Origin: an uncultured Ignisphaera sp.
Lineage (GTDB): Archaea; Thermoproteota; Thermoprotei_A; Sulfolobales; Ignisphaeraceae
Assembly (NCBI GenBank): GCA_938074605.1
Contig: CALJEI010000006.1
Coordinates: 124,001 to 188,000 of the forward strand
Direction of reading: 5' to 3'
DNA length: 64,000 bases
Shown: positions 54,257 to 63,184 of the stretch, one piece after another
How positions within the stretch are numbered: the stretch's first letter is position 1
Layout of the letters: each line of letters starts with the position of its first letter
Notes under the pieces: generated by a model
The model's input: only the letters and a program-made list of their open reading frames with translations
Told to the model about the DNA's origin: nothing
Databases searched by the model: none
Made by a program: the position numbers and the translations under genes

Positions 54257-54850
54257 TTAAATAAGTAGTTGATAGAGTTTATAGTGTATATCATCTATTG
54301 AATTCACATTAATAAGACATTTCTTCAATTCGTTTGAGCTACATACATCGATGGTCTTAACCGAAACTTTCAGTGTTTTTATAAGTTTTTGTAGACTTAA
54401 TATTTTCTTTGCTATACCATATTCTATTACATCTAGAATAGACCTTCTATACAGTGACAAGAGGGGTTCTAGATAACCATTGTATTGTGGCATACATGCA
54501 GAAACAAATTCATCGACACTACATTGCTCTAAAATAATACGTAGACATACACAGTCTACGTAAGGCATATCCCCACCTACAATAAAGACCTCATTAAACA
54601 TCTTTAAAGCAAGATATATAGCTCCCAAAGGACCGATTTGAAACGGATCTTGTAGGGTCTCAATATATTCATTGATGCTATTTATATTTGTAAGAGAGGA
54701 AATAGCTATAACCTTTGTTGCATATCTACATCTCATCATAGAGTCTATCACATATTTAATTAGAGGCTTTCCCATTACTGGATAGAGTAGCTTATCACCA
54801 GCTAAAAATCTAGACGATATACCGCCAGCTAATACGGCTACAACTACCAT
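54257..54850 (-). CDS. mobA: MobA-type molybdenum cofactor nucleotidyltransferase
   Basis: About 197 residues of the MobA/IspD-like fold. VVAVLAGGISSRFLAGDKLLYPVMGKPLI at the start holds the nucleotide-binding GG and the Arg/Lys pair, and VGGDMPYVDCVCL near residue 92 holds the metal Asp. MobA adds GMP (or a relative CMP) to the pyranopterin cofactor. ATG 54850 with a GTGA box ahead is preferred over the start at 54868. Partner enzymes are MoaB (49777) and possibly the CinA-like protein. Confidence 0.88.
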   Translation of the reverse strand: MVVVAVLAGGISSRFLAGDKLLYPVMGKPLIKYVIDSMMRCRYATKVIAISSLTNINSINEYIETLQDPFQIGPLGAIYLALKMFNEVFIVGGDMPYVDCVCLRIILEQCSVDEFVSACMPQYNGYLEPLLSLYRRSILDVIEYGIAKKILSLQKLIKTLKVSVKTIDVCSSNELKKCLINVNSIDDIHYKLYQLLI

Positions 54851-55022
54851 GCTGTTCACTATTAACATTCTAGATGTGCTGTCTGTTGTATTTAATTATG
54901 ATGAAGCCTAATTAAAATATTTCTTACTCTTAATCTATTATATTAAATATTTTATAGTAAACATTAGTAGTATTAATTGAATACAACATATGGCATTTAT
55001 AAGGAGGACCTTATGTAGTGTA

Positions 55023-55097
55023 ATGGTCATATATATTTATTTTATCATTTGGATAATTTTACTTAAAAGGACTCTATACAATGTTAATGATAATTAA
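55023..55097 (+). CDS. Candidate 24-residue hydrophobic peptide
   Basis: ATG 55023 opens a 24-codon frame whose first 15 residues are almost all hydrophobic (MVIYIYFIIWIILLK) with a polar tail. An AAGGAGG box lies at 55001-55007, but it is closer to an ATG-TAG minimal frame at 55013. The region is otherwise unclaimed between mobA and mgtE. Small membrane peptides exist in archaea; this one is unproven. Confidence 0.25.
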   Translation: MVIYIYFIIWIILLKRTLYNVNDN

Positions 55098-55102
55098 CGT
55101 GG

Positions 55103-56503
55103 TCATAATCTAAATATTAATGATGCTATAGTGAAATAAACCAATACTGTAATTATGTCACCTATACTTGTTACAACAGGAGCTGATGCTACTGCAGGAT
55201 CTACTTTCATTTTCACTAATAGTATTGGCAACAATGATCCTATAATATCAGATACATAGCAGGAGGCAATTAAAGCAATTGTAACAATAGATGCAACCGC
55301 TATGGCGTACTCTAAACTCCATTTTGTTATATAAGATATGGAAAAGCCTATAATGAATGATAAAGGTGCTAAGAACATAAGCATGATACCTACTGTTATA
55401 AATTCCTTTAATAATATTTTCGCTAAATCACTTCTCGACAACTTAATTTCACCTGTAATAAGACCTCTTAAAATTAATGCAGTAGCTTGAGAGCCTATGT
55501 TTCCAGAGTTGTCTGCTAGCATAGGCAGAAAGGCTGCTAATAGAGCTATCCTCTGTATAACATCCTCATATACAGCTGTAATACCACCCGTAATTATGTT
55601 CATGAGGTAGAGGTATATTAGCATAGGAGCTCTTTTTATAGCTAATTTGATTGGACTTATAGCTATGTAGCTTCCCTTTATTGTTTCTATAAGACCTCCA
55701 TACTTTAGTAGATCTTCGGTATGTTCACTAACTACAACATCTAGTATATCGTCTAGTGTTACTATACCCAGCAGTCTTCCATCCATATCAACAACTGGAA
55801 TCTCTATAAGGTCATAGGCTATAGCTATTTTAGCTGCCTCTTCTCTATCGCTAAAAGGATCTACATACATATCAATTTTTTCTACAATAGTATCAAGCCT
55901 AGCTTCTCTAGGTTTAGTTAAAAGAGTCTTTATATCTATACGGCCAATAAGTTTCCTCTCGCCATCAATAACGTATATATAGCTATGCCTATCATAAAGA
56001 CCAAGTCTGTTTTTTTGAATATAGAGATCAATAGTTTCGCCAACAGACGTACTTTTATCAAAAATAGGTATCTGTGTAGTCATTATGCCACCGACACTCT
56101 CAGGAGGAAACTTCATAACCTTTAATACATCAGATAAAAGCTCACTTGGAAGGAGCCTTAAAATCTCTATTCTCATTTTAGATGGAAGCTTAAGAAGAAC
56201 ATCAGCAGTCTCATCAATAGGTAGTCTTATTATTATTTTAGCCATATCATCAACACCCTTAACAGAGGCAATCTCATACACAAACTCATCAGGAAGACGG
56301 GCTAAAACATCAACAAGATTATTAAGACTAGATGATGCAAATAGCTTCCTTCTTTCATCGCTATTAAGTCTAATAACTATGTCCATTGCCTTAGGAGGAT
56401 CTAGAGAATCAAATAGTTTAACTGCTTCTTCAAGCCTATTCCTATCAATATAATCTGTAATAGTATTAACAATACTCTCAACATCTCTATCTATTATTGA
56501 CAT
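55103..56503 (-). CDS. mgtE: MgtE family magnesium transporter
   Basis: A channel of about 466 residues. The cytoplasmic N-terminal helical superhelix (about 1-125) is followed by two CBS domains (about 130-255; GIMTTQIPIFDKSTSV and VVDMDGRLLGIVTLDDILDV) and five membrane helices containing AAFLPMLADNSGNIGSQATALILRG near 330 and the late VDPAVASAPVVTSIGDIITVL. The CBS region senses magnesium and gates the pore. ATG 56503 with AGGCGAT ahead is preferred to ATG 56524. Confidence 0.94.
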   Translation of the reverse strand: MSIIDRDVESIVNTITDYIDRNRLEEAVKLFDSLDPPKAMDIVIRLNSDERRKLFASSSLNNLVDVLARLPDEFVYEIASVKGVDDMAKIIIRLPIDETADVLLKLPSKMRIEILRLLPSELLSDVLKVMKFPPESVGGIMTTQIPIFDKSTSVGETIDLYIQKNRLGLYDRHSYIYVIDGERKLIGRIDIKTLLTKPREARLDTIVEKIDMYVDPFSDREEAAKIAIAYDLIEIPVVDMDGRLLGIVTLDDILDVVVSEHTEDLLKYGGLIETIKGSYIAISPIKLAIKRAPMLIYLYLMNIITGGITAVYEDVIQRIALLAAFLPMLADNSGNIGSQATALILRGLITGEIKLSRSDLAKILLKEFITVGIMLMFLAPLSFIIGFSISYITKWSLEYAIAVASIVTIALIASCYVSDIIGSLLPILLVKMKVDPAVASAPVVTSIGDIITVLVYFTIASLIFRL

Positions 56504-56666
56504 GTTATCGCCTTTGTTTATCACTACTTAACAAAAATAATTAAGCTTTACTTTCCCTAGAGTAGTTTATGTTATCAACCGCTAATTACTAAGTACAGTA
56601 TTAATAATTTTCAAAATAATTTATATATATTTGGAGAAATCTACATATTTTCTTTAGGGATCATCA

Positions 56667-57470
56667 TTGAGTATTAGCGAAGATATTAAGAATGTTGTCC
56701 TAAGTGGTATAAAAGATGTTAGGAATGGATCTTTAGCTATGATAATAGCTAATGGAATATCACTAATATCAACATTATTATTGATGATCTTCATCTTTCC
56801 ATTATTGATGGCTCTTCCAAGAGATATGGTAATTAGAGGTTCTATAGATCTATTAAGGTTATTAGGAGCTTCAAGGGTATTAATCGTGATAGCTGCGGTT
56901 ATGGGATTGTTTTGTATAGTCTCCCTTATCCTAGCAATATATGCAATCTACATAAAACTTATCCCTGGTTCAAATAAGTTAAAGAAATGGAGAGAAGACT
57001 TCTCAACACCATCAATGCTTATGAAGATTGGCTATATAGGAGGGTTAATAGTCATCATAGCAGGAGTTATAATAATAGTAATGGCAATAATATCACTTCC
57101 TACAATAGGTGGTGGAGAAGCATTTTCAAGCCCTATGAATCTTCTAAGATTTTTAATGCCATTGTTTGGAGGATTGGCAATAATATTAATAGGAGGTCTT
57201 CTAGGGCTTGTTGGAAATATTGGATTAATACTACTTTTCTTTAGACTTCATAGTATATTTAATGAAGTACTACTACTAGCATCAGCTGTAATCTTCATAA
57301 TAGCAATTATTATGGGTATGATAGCAGTTATACCATTAATAGGAATATTTATTAGCATTGCCCTTAGCATTCTATTATTAATAGCCTGGATTCTATCATA
57401 TACAGGTCTAGGAAATATAGTAAGAAGAATAGATAGTCAAAGCCAAGCTCTACAGCAAACAGCTATATAA
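56667..57470 (+). CDS. DUF973 membrane protein
   Basis: A 267-residue crenarchaeal DUF973 protein with six or so hydrophobic segments and short loops. It begins from TTG 56667, with AGGGATCA ahead. The conserved opening SISEDIKNVVLSGIKDVRNGS precedes the first span. The family is of unknown function and is often present in several copies per genome. It is divergent from mgtE. Confidence 0.8.
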   Translation: MSISEDIKNVVLSGIKDVRNGSLAMIIANGISLISTLLLMIFIFPLLMALPRDMVIRGSIDLLRLLGASRVLIVIAAVMGLFCIVSLILAIYAIYIKLIPGSNKLKKWREDFSTPSMLMKIGYIGGLIVIIAGVIIIVMAIISLPTIGGGEAFSSPMNLLRFLMPLFGGLAIILIGGLLGLVGNIGLILLFFRLHSIFNEVLLLASAVIFIIAIIMGMIAVIPLIGIFISIALSILLLIAWILSYTGLGNIVRRIDSQSQALQQTAI

Positions 57471-57777
57471 GTATAGTAGCTTTTTATTGTATTCTATAAT
57501 TATAGTTTAAAACCTTATTAAAATTCCATATAATCATCTATACATTAACAACAAACAGTCTCTAATTGGATGCGTATGGAGATTTAAATAGTCAGAATCT
57601 CTAACCATCTTCATCAATCATAGAGGGTCCCACTCATCATCCTAAATAATTTTTGATGAACAAAACATTTAAAAATTCAATATAATTTGACAGTCTTACG
57701 ATGTGAAAGACGATCATAATTTTATAACAGACAGCTATCTTTAGGATAATGATTTTAATTAAGTATAGAACTACACT
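57471..57777. other. Gene-free interval with a C/D sRNA candidate
   Basis: The 307 bases between convergent genes contain a minus-strand C/D box sRNA candidate at 57592-57640 and otherwise nothing I can name. Confidence 0.55.
57592..57640 (-). ncRNA. C/D box sRNA candidate
   Basis: On the minus strand: perfect C box ATGATGA (57640-57634), 12-nt guide GTGGGACCCTCT, D'-like ATGA (57621-57618), one-base spacer, perfect C' TGATGA (57616-57611), 15-nt guide AGATGGTTAGAGATT and perfect D box CTGA (57595-57592). Three of four boxes match consensus; D' is degenerate and the D'-C' spacer is short. The terminal stem is weak. By the D+5 rule the D guide would mark a U in AAUCUCUAACCAUCU; the target is not identified. 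Confidence 0.62.
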
Positions 57778-58011
57778 CTATACTTTTCTTATACCCTTTC
57801 TTTTTTCTACAATTTGTTCAACAGCTTTTATATCCATGCTATTGATATATAGTTTATCCTTTGATAGGGGCTTCCCACAATATGGGCATATACCCATATA
57901 AAGAGTGATAACATCATTAATAGACCTCATACCTGTTGCATCATCATTGATTCCAGTTATGTAGTAGTATAGGAGCTTCTTACAATTTGAACATCTATAC
58001 ATAACAGGCAT
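57778..58011 (-). CDS. Small zinc-ribbon protein
   Basis: About 77 residues with two CxxC pairs: YRCSNCKKLL near the start and GICPYCGKPLS near residue 43, a typical single zinc ribbon. The linker holds TGINDDATGMRS. ATG 58011 has GGTGTGA five bases ahead and is preferred over ATG 58044. It follows proC on the same strand after about 55 bases. Function unknown, though nucleic-acid binding is a common use of this fold. Confidence 0.75.
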   Translation of the reverse strand: MPVMYRCSNCKKLLYYYITGINDDATGMRSINDVITLYMGICPYCGKPLSKDKLYINSMDIKAVEQIVEKRKGIRKV

Positions 58012-58066
58012 TTTCACACCATAGCTGGCGACCAGGAACTGCATCCTTACCTATAGCGATAGAGAG

Positions 58067-58864
58067 CTATTTATATTTATCTCTAGTTTCGTTTAATATA
58101 GACAAATATTCTTCAATGGAATGCGATAATGCTTCTAATAATTTCGATTTTACATCATAGGTATAGAATTTCTCTACAAGCCTTATAGTAACTCCTCTGG
58201 GGGTTATTACACTATCTCTTATGTCACTTAGAGATTTAATATTTAGTAGCTCTCCAACGCCTTTAAATAATGAGGAGATTGCTCGTTTAGCAATAGCGTA
58301 TGGTATTCCAGACTTAAGAGCTGCTAATATAAATGTATCTGCTATCTCAGCTAATAGTGCTGGCGTTGATGCTGATATTAGTGTAAGCATATCGAGTGTT
58401 TCCTCATCAACCCATACAACATCACCTAAATATTGAAAGAGTTTCTCGACATCAGAATCCCTTTCACCATGGGGAGTAAGTGCTATAAATCCACTATTAA
58501 CCTCTACGGCTATGTTTGGCATAGCCCTATATACATGAGATTTGGATAAATGATTTTTAATAGTCTTATAGGAAACTAGAGCTGCTATAGAGATTATAAT
58601 TCTATCTTCAGCTATAGAGGAAAGCTCATTAGCAACCCTTATAACATCATTGGGCTTTACAGCTAATACAACTATATTGCTTTGGAAAGCAACCTCTATA
58701 TTACTTGATGCGATTCTCAATCCTAGTGTTTTAGCATATTGAAGAGCTAAAGGCTCTTTGTCATACACAATGATGCTGGAGCTGCTTATACCTTTATTTA
58801 TAAGACCTGTGGCTATAGCTTTTCCCATTCTTCCAAAACCTATTATTCCAATATTCCAATTCAC
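58067..58864 (-). CDS. proC: Pyrroline-5-carboxylate reductase
   Basis: About 265 residues. The NAD(P) fold begins IGIIGFGRMGKAIATGLI, IVVLAVKPNDVIRVANEL follows near residue 68, and the C-terminal helical signature region (STPALLAEIADTFILAALKSGIPYAIAKRAI) matches ProC, the last step of proline synthesis. GTG 58864 has AGGTGG six bases ahead and is preferred over ATG 58888. It is divergent from the aminotransferase gene. Confidence 0.91.
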   Translation of the reverse strand: MNWNIGIIGFGRMGKAIATGLINKGISSSSIIVYDKEPLALQYAKTLGLRIASSNIEVAFQSNIVVLAVKPNDVIRVANELSSIAEDRIIISIAALVSYKTIKNHLSKSHVYRAMPNIAVEVNSGFIALTPHGERDSDVEKLFQYLGDVVWVDEETLDMLTLISASTPALLAEIADTFILAALKSGIPYAIAKRAISSLFKGVGELLNIKSLSDIRDSVITPRGVTIRLVEKFYTYDVKSKLLEALSHSIEEYLSILNETRDKYK

Positions 58865-58946
58865 TAGATTCCACCTACTGAACACCATATTTAGAAACCC
58901 TTTTATTTTTGATCTAGTACCAAACTATTGTACTAGGTATGACTAT

Positions 58947-60170
58947 ATGCTGTCAGAACCACCAACAACAAAAATGTTCAAAAACATCATTACCACACTT
59001 CGTGGTGAAGCAGGATTTCGATATATAGCTAAGGCAAGGGAAATGACTAGAGTAGGTCTTAAGGTAATAAATTTTGGTGTAGGGCAACCAGATGTTCCAA
59101 CATTTCAACATATTGTCGATGAAGCTAAGAAAGCTCTTGATAGTGGCTTTACAGGATATACTGAAACCTCAGGAATACCAGAGTTAAGGGCAGCTATATC
59201 AGAATATCTAAATAGTAGATATGGATCTGATGTTAAGGCTGATGAAGTTATAGTTACACCTGGTGCTAAGCCCGCCATTTTTTTAGCTATTGCATCATAT
59301 ATAGAGCCTGGTGATGAAGTTATTATTCCAGAGCCATCCTTTCCAGCATATCCAGAGATTGTAAGATTCCTTGGTGCTAAGCCTATATATGTTCCACTAA
59401 AATGGATCAATGAAGATAGAGGTTTTGAAATAGATCTCAATACCATAGAAAGTGCTATAACATCTAAAACAAAGATGATTGTTATAAATAACCCCCACAA
59501 TCCTACTGGCACGGTCTTTAGTCCTAAACAGATTGAGGATATATATAGGATTGCTGCTGAACATAGACTTCTTATACTTGCTGATGAAATTTATGATAAC
59601 TTCCTCTATGATGGAGAGAAATTAAAGTCCTTTATAAGTTTTGCTGATTGGAGAGACTATCTGCTTTATGTAAATGGATTTTCAAAAACATTCTCGATGA
59701 CTGGCTGGAGACTTGGATATCTTGTGGCTAGAAGTGAGGTAGTATCTAAAATGACTAGACTAGCTGTAAATATATGGTCGTGTGCTACTTCTTTTGTACA
59801 AAGAGCAGGTGTTGCAGCTTTAAAAGGGTCGTGGAAGACTGTTGAAGATATGATAAAACTTTTTGAAAGAAGAAGAAATGTAGCAGTAAAGAAGTTGAAA
59901 GAGATTAGGGGAATTAAAGTATATCCAAGTAAAGGAACCTTCTATCTCTTTCCATACATAGGCGATATATTGAGAGTCGTGGGTATGTCATCAGAACAAT
60001 TCGTGGAAAATCTTATTGGGAGAAAACATGTGGTTGTATTGCCAGGTACGGTATTTCCTGACAAAGCTGGTGCAGAATTTATTAGAATAAGCTTTGCCTT
60101 AAATGAGGATAAAATCATTGAAGGTATTGAAAGATTTAAAAGTTTTGTAGAAGAGTTAATGAGAGGATAA
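58947..60170 (+). CDS. Aspartate aminotransferase-family PLP enzyme
   Basis: About 407 residues of class I aminotransferase. INFGVGQPDVPTF, NNPHNPTGTVF near residue 181, LADEIYDNFLYDG near 212 and the PLP lysine in NGFSKTFSMTGWRLGY near 249 are clear. Substrate could be aspartate, alanine or an aromatic acid. An open frame extends upstream to 58758 but overlaps proC; ATG 58947, with AGGT ahead, is the natural start. Confidence 0.92.
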   Translation: MLSEPPTTKMFKNIITTLRGEAGFRYIAKAREMTRVGLKVINFGVGQPDVPTFQHIVDEAKKALDSGFTGYTETSGIPELRAAISEYLNSRYGSDVKADEVIVTPGAKPAIFLAIASYIEPGDEVIIPEPSFPAYPEIVRFLGAKPIYVPLKWINEDRGFEIDLNTIESAITSKTKMIVINNPHNPTGTVFSPKQIEDIYRIAAEHRLLILADEIYDNFLYDGEKLKSFISFADWRDYLLYVNGFSKTFSMTGWRLGYLVARSEVVSKMTRLAVNIWSCATSFVQRAGVAALKGSWKTVEDMIKLFERRRNVAVKKLKEIRGIKVYPSKGTFYLFPYIGDILRVVGMSSEQFVENLIGRKHVVVLPGTVFPDKAGAEFIRISFALNEDKIIEGIERFKSFVEELMRG

Positions 60171-60190
60171 GAAAAAGCAATTGGCTCAGA

Positions 60191-61195
60191 TTAAATCATT
60201 AATGACCTTCTTTTTCTAGGCATAACAACAATGCCATCAATAGGCTTGTTATTTAGGTAATTCTCAATAGCCTCTACGACTGCCTCATCCATTCCTATAA
60301 GTGATTCATATGTATATGCCCCTATATGAGGTGTTATAATGATATTTGAATATTTTTGTAGGGGATGTTTTTCATCAATAGGCTCACCTTCAACAACATC
60401 AAGAGCAGCGGCAGCCACTTTGCCCTTTTCTATATATTCAATAAGGGCTGAAGTATCTATGAGTTCTCCTCGAGCAGTATTAACTATTATAACACCATTT
60501 TTCATCTTCTCAAATGCTTCTCTATTAATCATATGCTTAGTTTCATCTGTTAATATTGTGTGAAGAGTTATTATATCACTTTGTTTTAGTAGTTCATCGA
60601 GACTTTCTACATATGTACATCCAAGCCTTTCTATATATGCTTTAGGTACATATGGATCATATACAATAACTTTTGCATTAAATCCATTTATAAGAATTCC
60701 AGCAACTCTAGATCCAATATTACCAAAACCTATGACACCCACAGTAAGGTTTGGCAATTCTTTACCTACATACTTTGCTCTCTCATGCCATCTGCCACTT
60801 TTTACACTATTTGAGGCTTCTACAATTCTTCTAAGAGCAGCAAGTATTAGTGCTATTGTAAGTTCAGCTACCGCCTCTCTTTCTCTCCATCCAGGCACTC
60901 TGGCAACTATAACACCATGCTCTTCAGCAGCCCTAACATCTATATTGTCATAACCTATACCATGTCTTACAATCATAACAACATCCCTATGATTTTCAAA
61001 AAATTCTCTACCATAGAATGGTGTAACGCTTGCTATAATGAAATGAACGCCTTTAAGTTTTTCAGCAAGTTCTACACCATCTATATCTTTGGGAACATCA
61101 ACCTTTATAACCTCGCCTAATTTCTTTAGTCTATCTATAGCATTGGTATAGATTCCAAAAGACTTAGAGTTAACAATAGCTATTCTTACGGTCAC
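60191..61195 (-). CDS. D-isomer-specific 2-hydroxyacid dehydrogenase
   Basis: About 334 residues. The NAD-binding GVIGFGNIGSRVAGIL lies near residue 154, NTARGELIDTSALIEYI near 240 and the catalytic HIGAYTYES near 292, with Arg and Glu in NTARGE and the Glu/His pair expected. It could be phosphoglycerate dehydrogenase without the ACT domain, or a glyoxylate/2-ketogluconate-type reductase. It is the last gene of a three-gene set. GTG 61195, five bases after GGTGAT, is preferred over TTG 61201. Confidence 0.88.
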   Translation of the reverse strand: MTVRIAIVNSKSFGIYTNAIDRLKKLGEVIKVDVPKDIDGVELAEKLKGVHFIIASVTPFYGREFFENHRDVVMIVRHGIGYDNIDVRAAEEHGVIVARVPGWREREAVAELTIALILAALRRIVEASNSVKSGRWHERAKYVGKELPNLTVGVIGFGNIGSRVAGILINGFNAKVIVYDPYVPKAYIERLGCTYVESLDELLKQSDIITLHTILTDETKHMINREAFEKMKNGVIIVNTARGELIDTSALIEYIEKGKVAAAALDVVEGEPIDEKHPLQKYSNIIITPHIGAYTYESLIGMDEAVVEAIENYLNNKPIDGIVVMPRKRRSLMI

Positions 61196-61201
61196 CGTCA
61201 A

Positions 61202-62110
61202 TCACCTTGTAAAGTATTCTCCAACAATTGGTTCAAGGGATTTCTTAAGCTCTTCAATCTGCCTGCTATCTAAGCCTTCTTGCATTTGAATAGGTGGATA
61301 CCCTGAATTTAAGCCTCTAAACTTTAGTATTTCTCTCAATAGCTCCTGGGTCTCTAAGTTAAATTTGGCCAACACTTTTCTAACTCTAGTAATCTTATAC
61401 TGAAGGTCTAGGGCTCTATTATAATCTCTACTCTTTACAGCTCTATATAGCTCTACAGCTATTTCTGGAAATGCATTTGATATTCCACATATATGTGCAT
61501 GCATACCTATTATAAAGGTGAAATATAGGAGGTTATCGCCAGCTCCTCCTAAGAAATACTTTGTTCCAAATCTTTTAACATATTCAATCATCTGTTCAAC
61601 ATCATAGCTCGTATCCTTTATACCTACAACAGCTGATACCTCTCTAGATATATATTCAAAATCGTCTGGCGATATGTTATAGCCTTGTCTACCCTTATTA
61701 TTATAGATAACAATATCGATGTCAGCTTTCGATGATATATAGCTAAAGAATTCTACTAAACCCTTTTTGGTAGGTCTATGATATATAGGGCCAACAACAC
61801 TAACAACCTTATAGCCAAGATCACTAACATATTTAGCTAGAGAAACTATTGACTCTAAATCAGCTCCACCAACATGTGGTAAAAGGGCGAGTTTATTAGA
61901 TGCAAATTCAATAGCATATTTATAGACTTTTTGTTTAACTGTATTAGATAGTATAACACCTTCACCATATGTACCTGTTAAAAATAAAGCACCAATACCT
62001 TTGTTCATCTGAAACTCAATCATTGATTTAATACATTCTATACATAAATCGCCATCCCTTGTTAATGGTGTTAATAATGCAGTTAATACACCCTCTACTT
62101 TAAATTTCAT
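61202..62110 (-). CDS. DHDPS/KDG-aldolase family protein
   Basis: About 302 residues of the DapA/NAL superfamily. VEGVLTALLTPLTRDGDL, FLTGTYGEGVILS near residue 44 (usual GTTGE), VIYNNKGRQGYNI near 135 with the catalytic Tyr, and VGIKDTSYDVEQM near 164 with the Schiff-base Lys are present. The Tyr in GTYGEG and the missing DHDPS Arg suggest an aldolase for a sugar acid rather than lysine synthesis. ATG 62110 has GGTGAT eight bases ahead. Confidence 0.88.
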   Translation of the reverse strand: MKFKVEGVLTALLTPLTRDGDLCIECIKSMIEFQMNKGIGALFLTGTYGEGVILSNTVKQKVYKYAIEFASNKLALLPHVGGADLESIVSLAKYVSDLGYKVVSVVGPIYHRPTKKGLVEFFSYISSKADIDIVIYNNKGRQGYNISPDDFEYISREVSAVVGIKDTSYDVEQMIEYVKRFGTKYFLGGAGDNLLYFTFIIGMHAHICGISNAFPEIAVELYRAVKSRDYNRALDLQYKITRVRKVLAKFNLETQELLREILKFRGLNSGYPPIQMQEGLDSRQIEELKKSLEPIVGEYFTR

Positions 62111-62248
62111 ATTAGGTATCACCAAAAATAGTATATTATGCAAAAACTAAAATATTTTAAATATAATTATTTAGCAATACTATGGAAGGTCTGTGTATAT
62201 AGAATGGCTATGCTTAAAAATATTGTATTGTTGGAAAAAGATTTATGT

Positions 62249-63046
62249 TTATAATGTTTTAAGTATATTGCTTATAAATTTAAAGGATCTTTTTATAGAC
62301 TCTATGGGCGGCTGATATGGATATGTCTCCTGTTCAATTATAATCCATTCAGTTCCACCAAAATCTCTTAATGCTTCTATTATATCGATCCACCTTGCCT
62401 CACCCTCTCCAATAACTACTTCATACCCTTTTTCAATATTTTCTAATTCTAGTGCTTTCTTCTTTGAATAGTCTTTAGCATGTATTGTTGTAACTCTTCC
62501 TCTATATCTCTTAATAATGTCTATAATTTCATCATTACTAATTTGTGCAGCTAGTGCATGTCCTATGTCAAGTTGCATAATAACGTCTTTGGATGTACTG
62601 CTAAATACTATATCCCAGGGTCTCTCACCTTCAACTGCTATGAATTCTATTCTGTGGTTATGGTACCCTACTTTCATTCCATATTGTGCAAGCTTGCTAG
62701 CAATACCATTTAGTAGTTCTGAGAATTTTATCCAATCGCTTTTTGTTCTTCTTAATTCCTCGGGAAGACCTGGTATAATAATGTACTTATTTCCAAGAGC
62801 TATATTTAATGCTATAGTTTTTTCTAGCTCTGATTTAATAAGAGCATTAATTGGAGTATGGCTACCCGCTACTTCTAAGCCTAGTTTATACAGTATTTCT
62901 CTTACTTTATCAGGCTCTCTGCCATAAAGGCCAGCAAACTCAACACCATCAAAACCTATGTTTGTCACTTCTTTAAGTATGTGTTCAAAAGACTTTTGAA
63001 GTTCATGTCTTAGAGAGTATAATTGTAATGCTATACGAAGGACCAT
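62249..63046 (-). CDS. Sugar phosphate isomerase/epimerase-like TIM barrel protein
   Basis: About 265 residues of the AP endonuclease family 2 / xylose-isomerase-like fold. QLYSLRHELQKSFEHILKEV opens the protein, VGYHNHRIEF lies near residue 130, MQLDIGHALAA near 173 and TIHAKDYSKK near 195, giving the metal ligands. The final strand has EWIIIEQETYPY. The substrate is unknown. ATG 63046 is chosen, with GGTG eight bases ahead. It heads the three-gene minus-strand set. Confidence 0.87.
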   Translation of the reverse strand: MVLRIALQLYSLRHELQKSFEHILKEVTNIGFDGVEFAGLYGREPDKVREILYKLGLEVAGSHTPINALIKSELEKTIALNIALGNKYIIIPGLPEELRRTKSDWIKFSELLNGIASKLAQYGMKVGYHNHRIEFIAVEGERPWDIVFSSTSKDVIMQLDIGHALAAQISNDEIIDIIKRYRGRVTTIHAKDYSKKKALELENIEKGYEVVIGEGEARWIDIIEALRDFGGTEWIIIEQETYPYQPPIESIKRSFKFISNILKTL

Positions 63047-63184
63047 TTCTAGCACACCAGAGGTAGGCTACATCTATTAAGAAAGATATTTAAAGCTTTT
63101 AGCAATTAGATTACAGCTGTTTCTGAAGTATATTCATGCATAGAACCCCAGTAGTAGAGATAAAAAGGTTTTTATTTAGGTGCT

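Noticed and set aside
58758-58946. N-terminal extension of the aminotransferase
   Set aside because: It overlaps the proC coding region on the other strand, is not family-like, and an ATG with a ribosome binding site lies at 58947.
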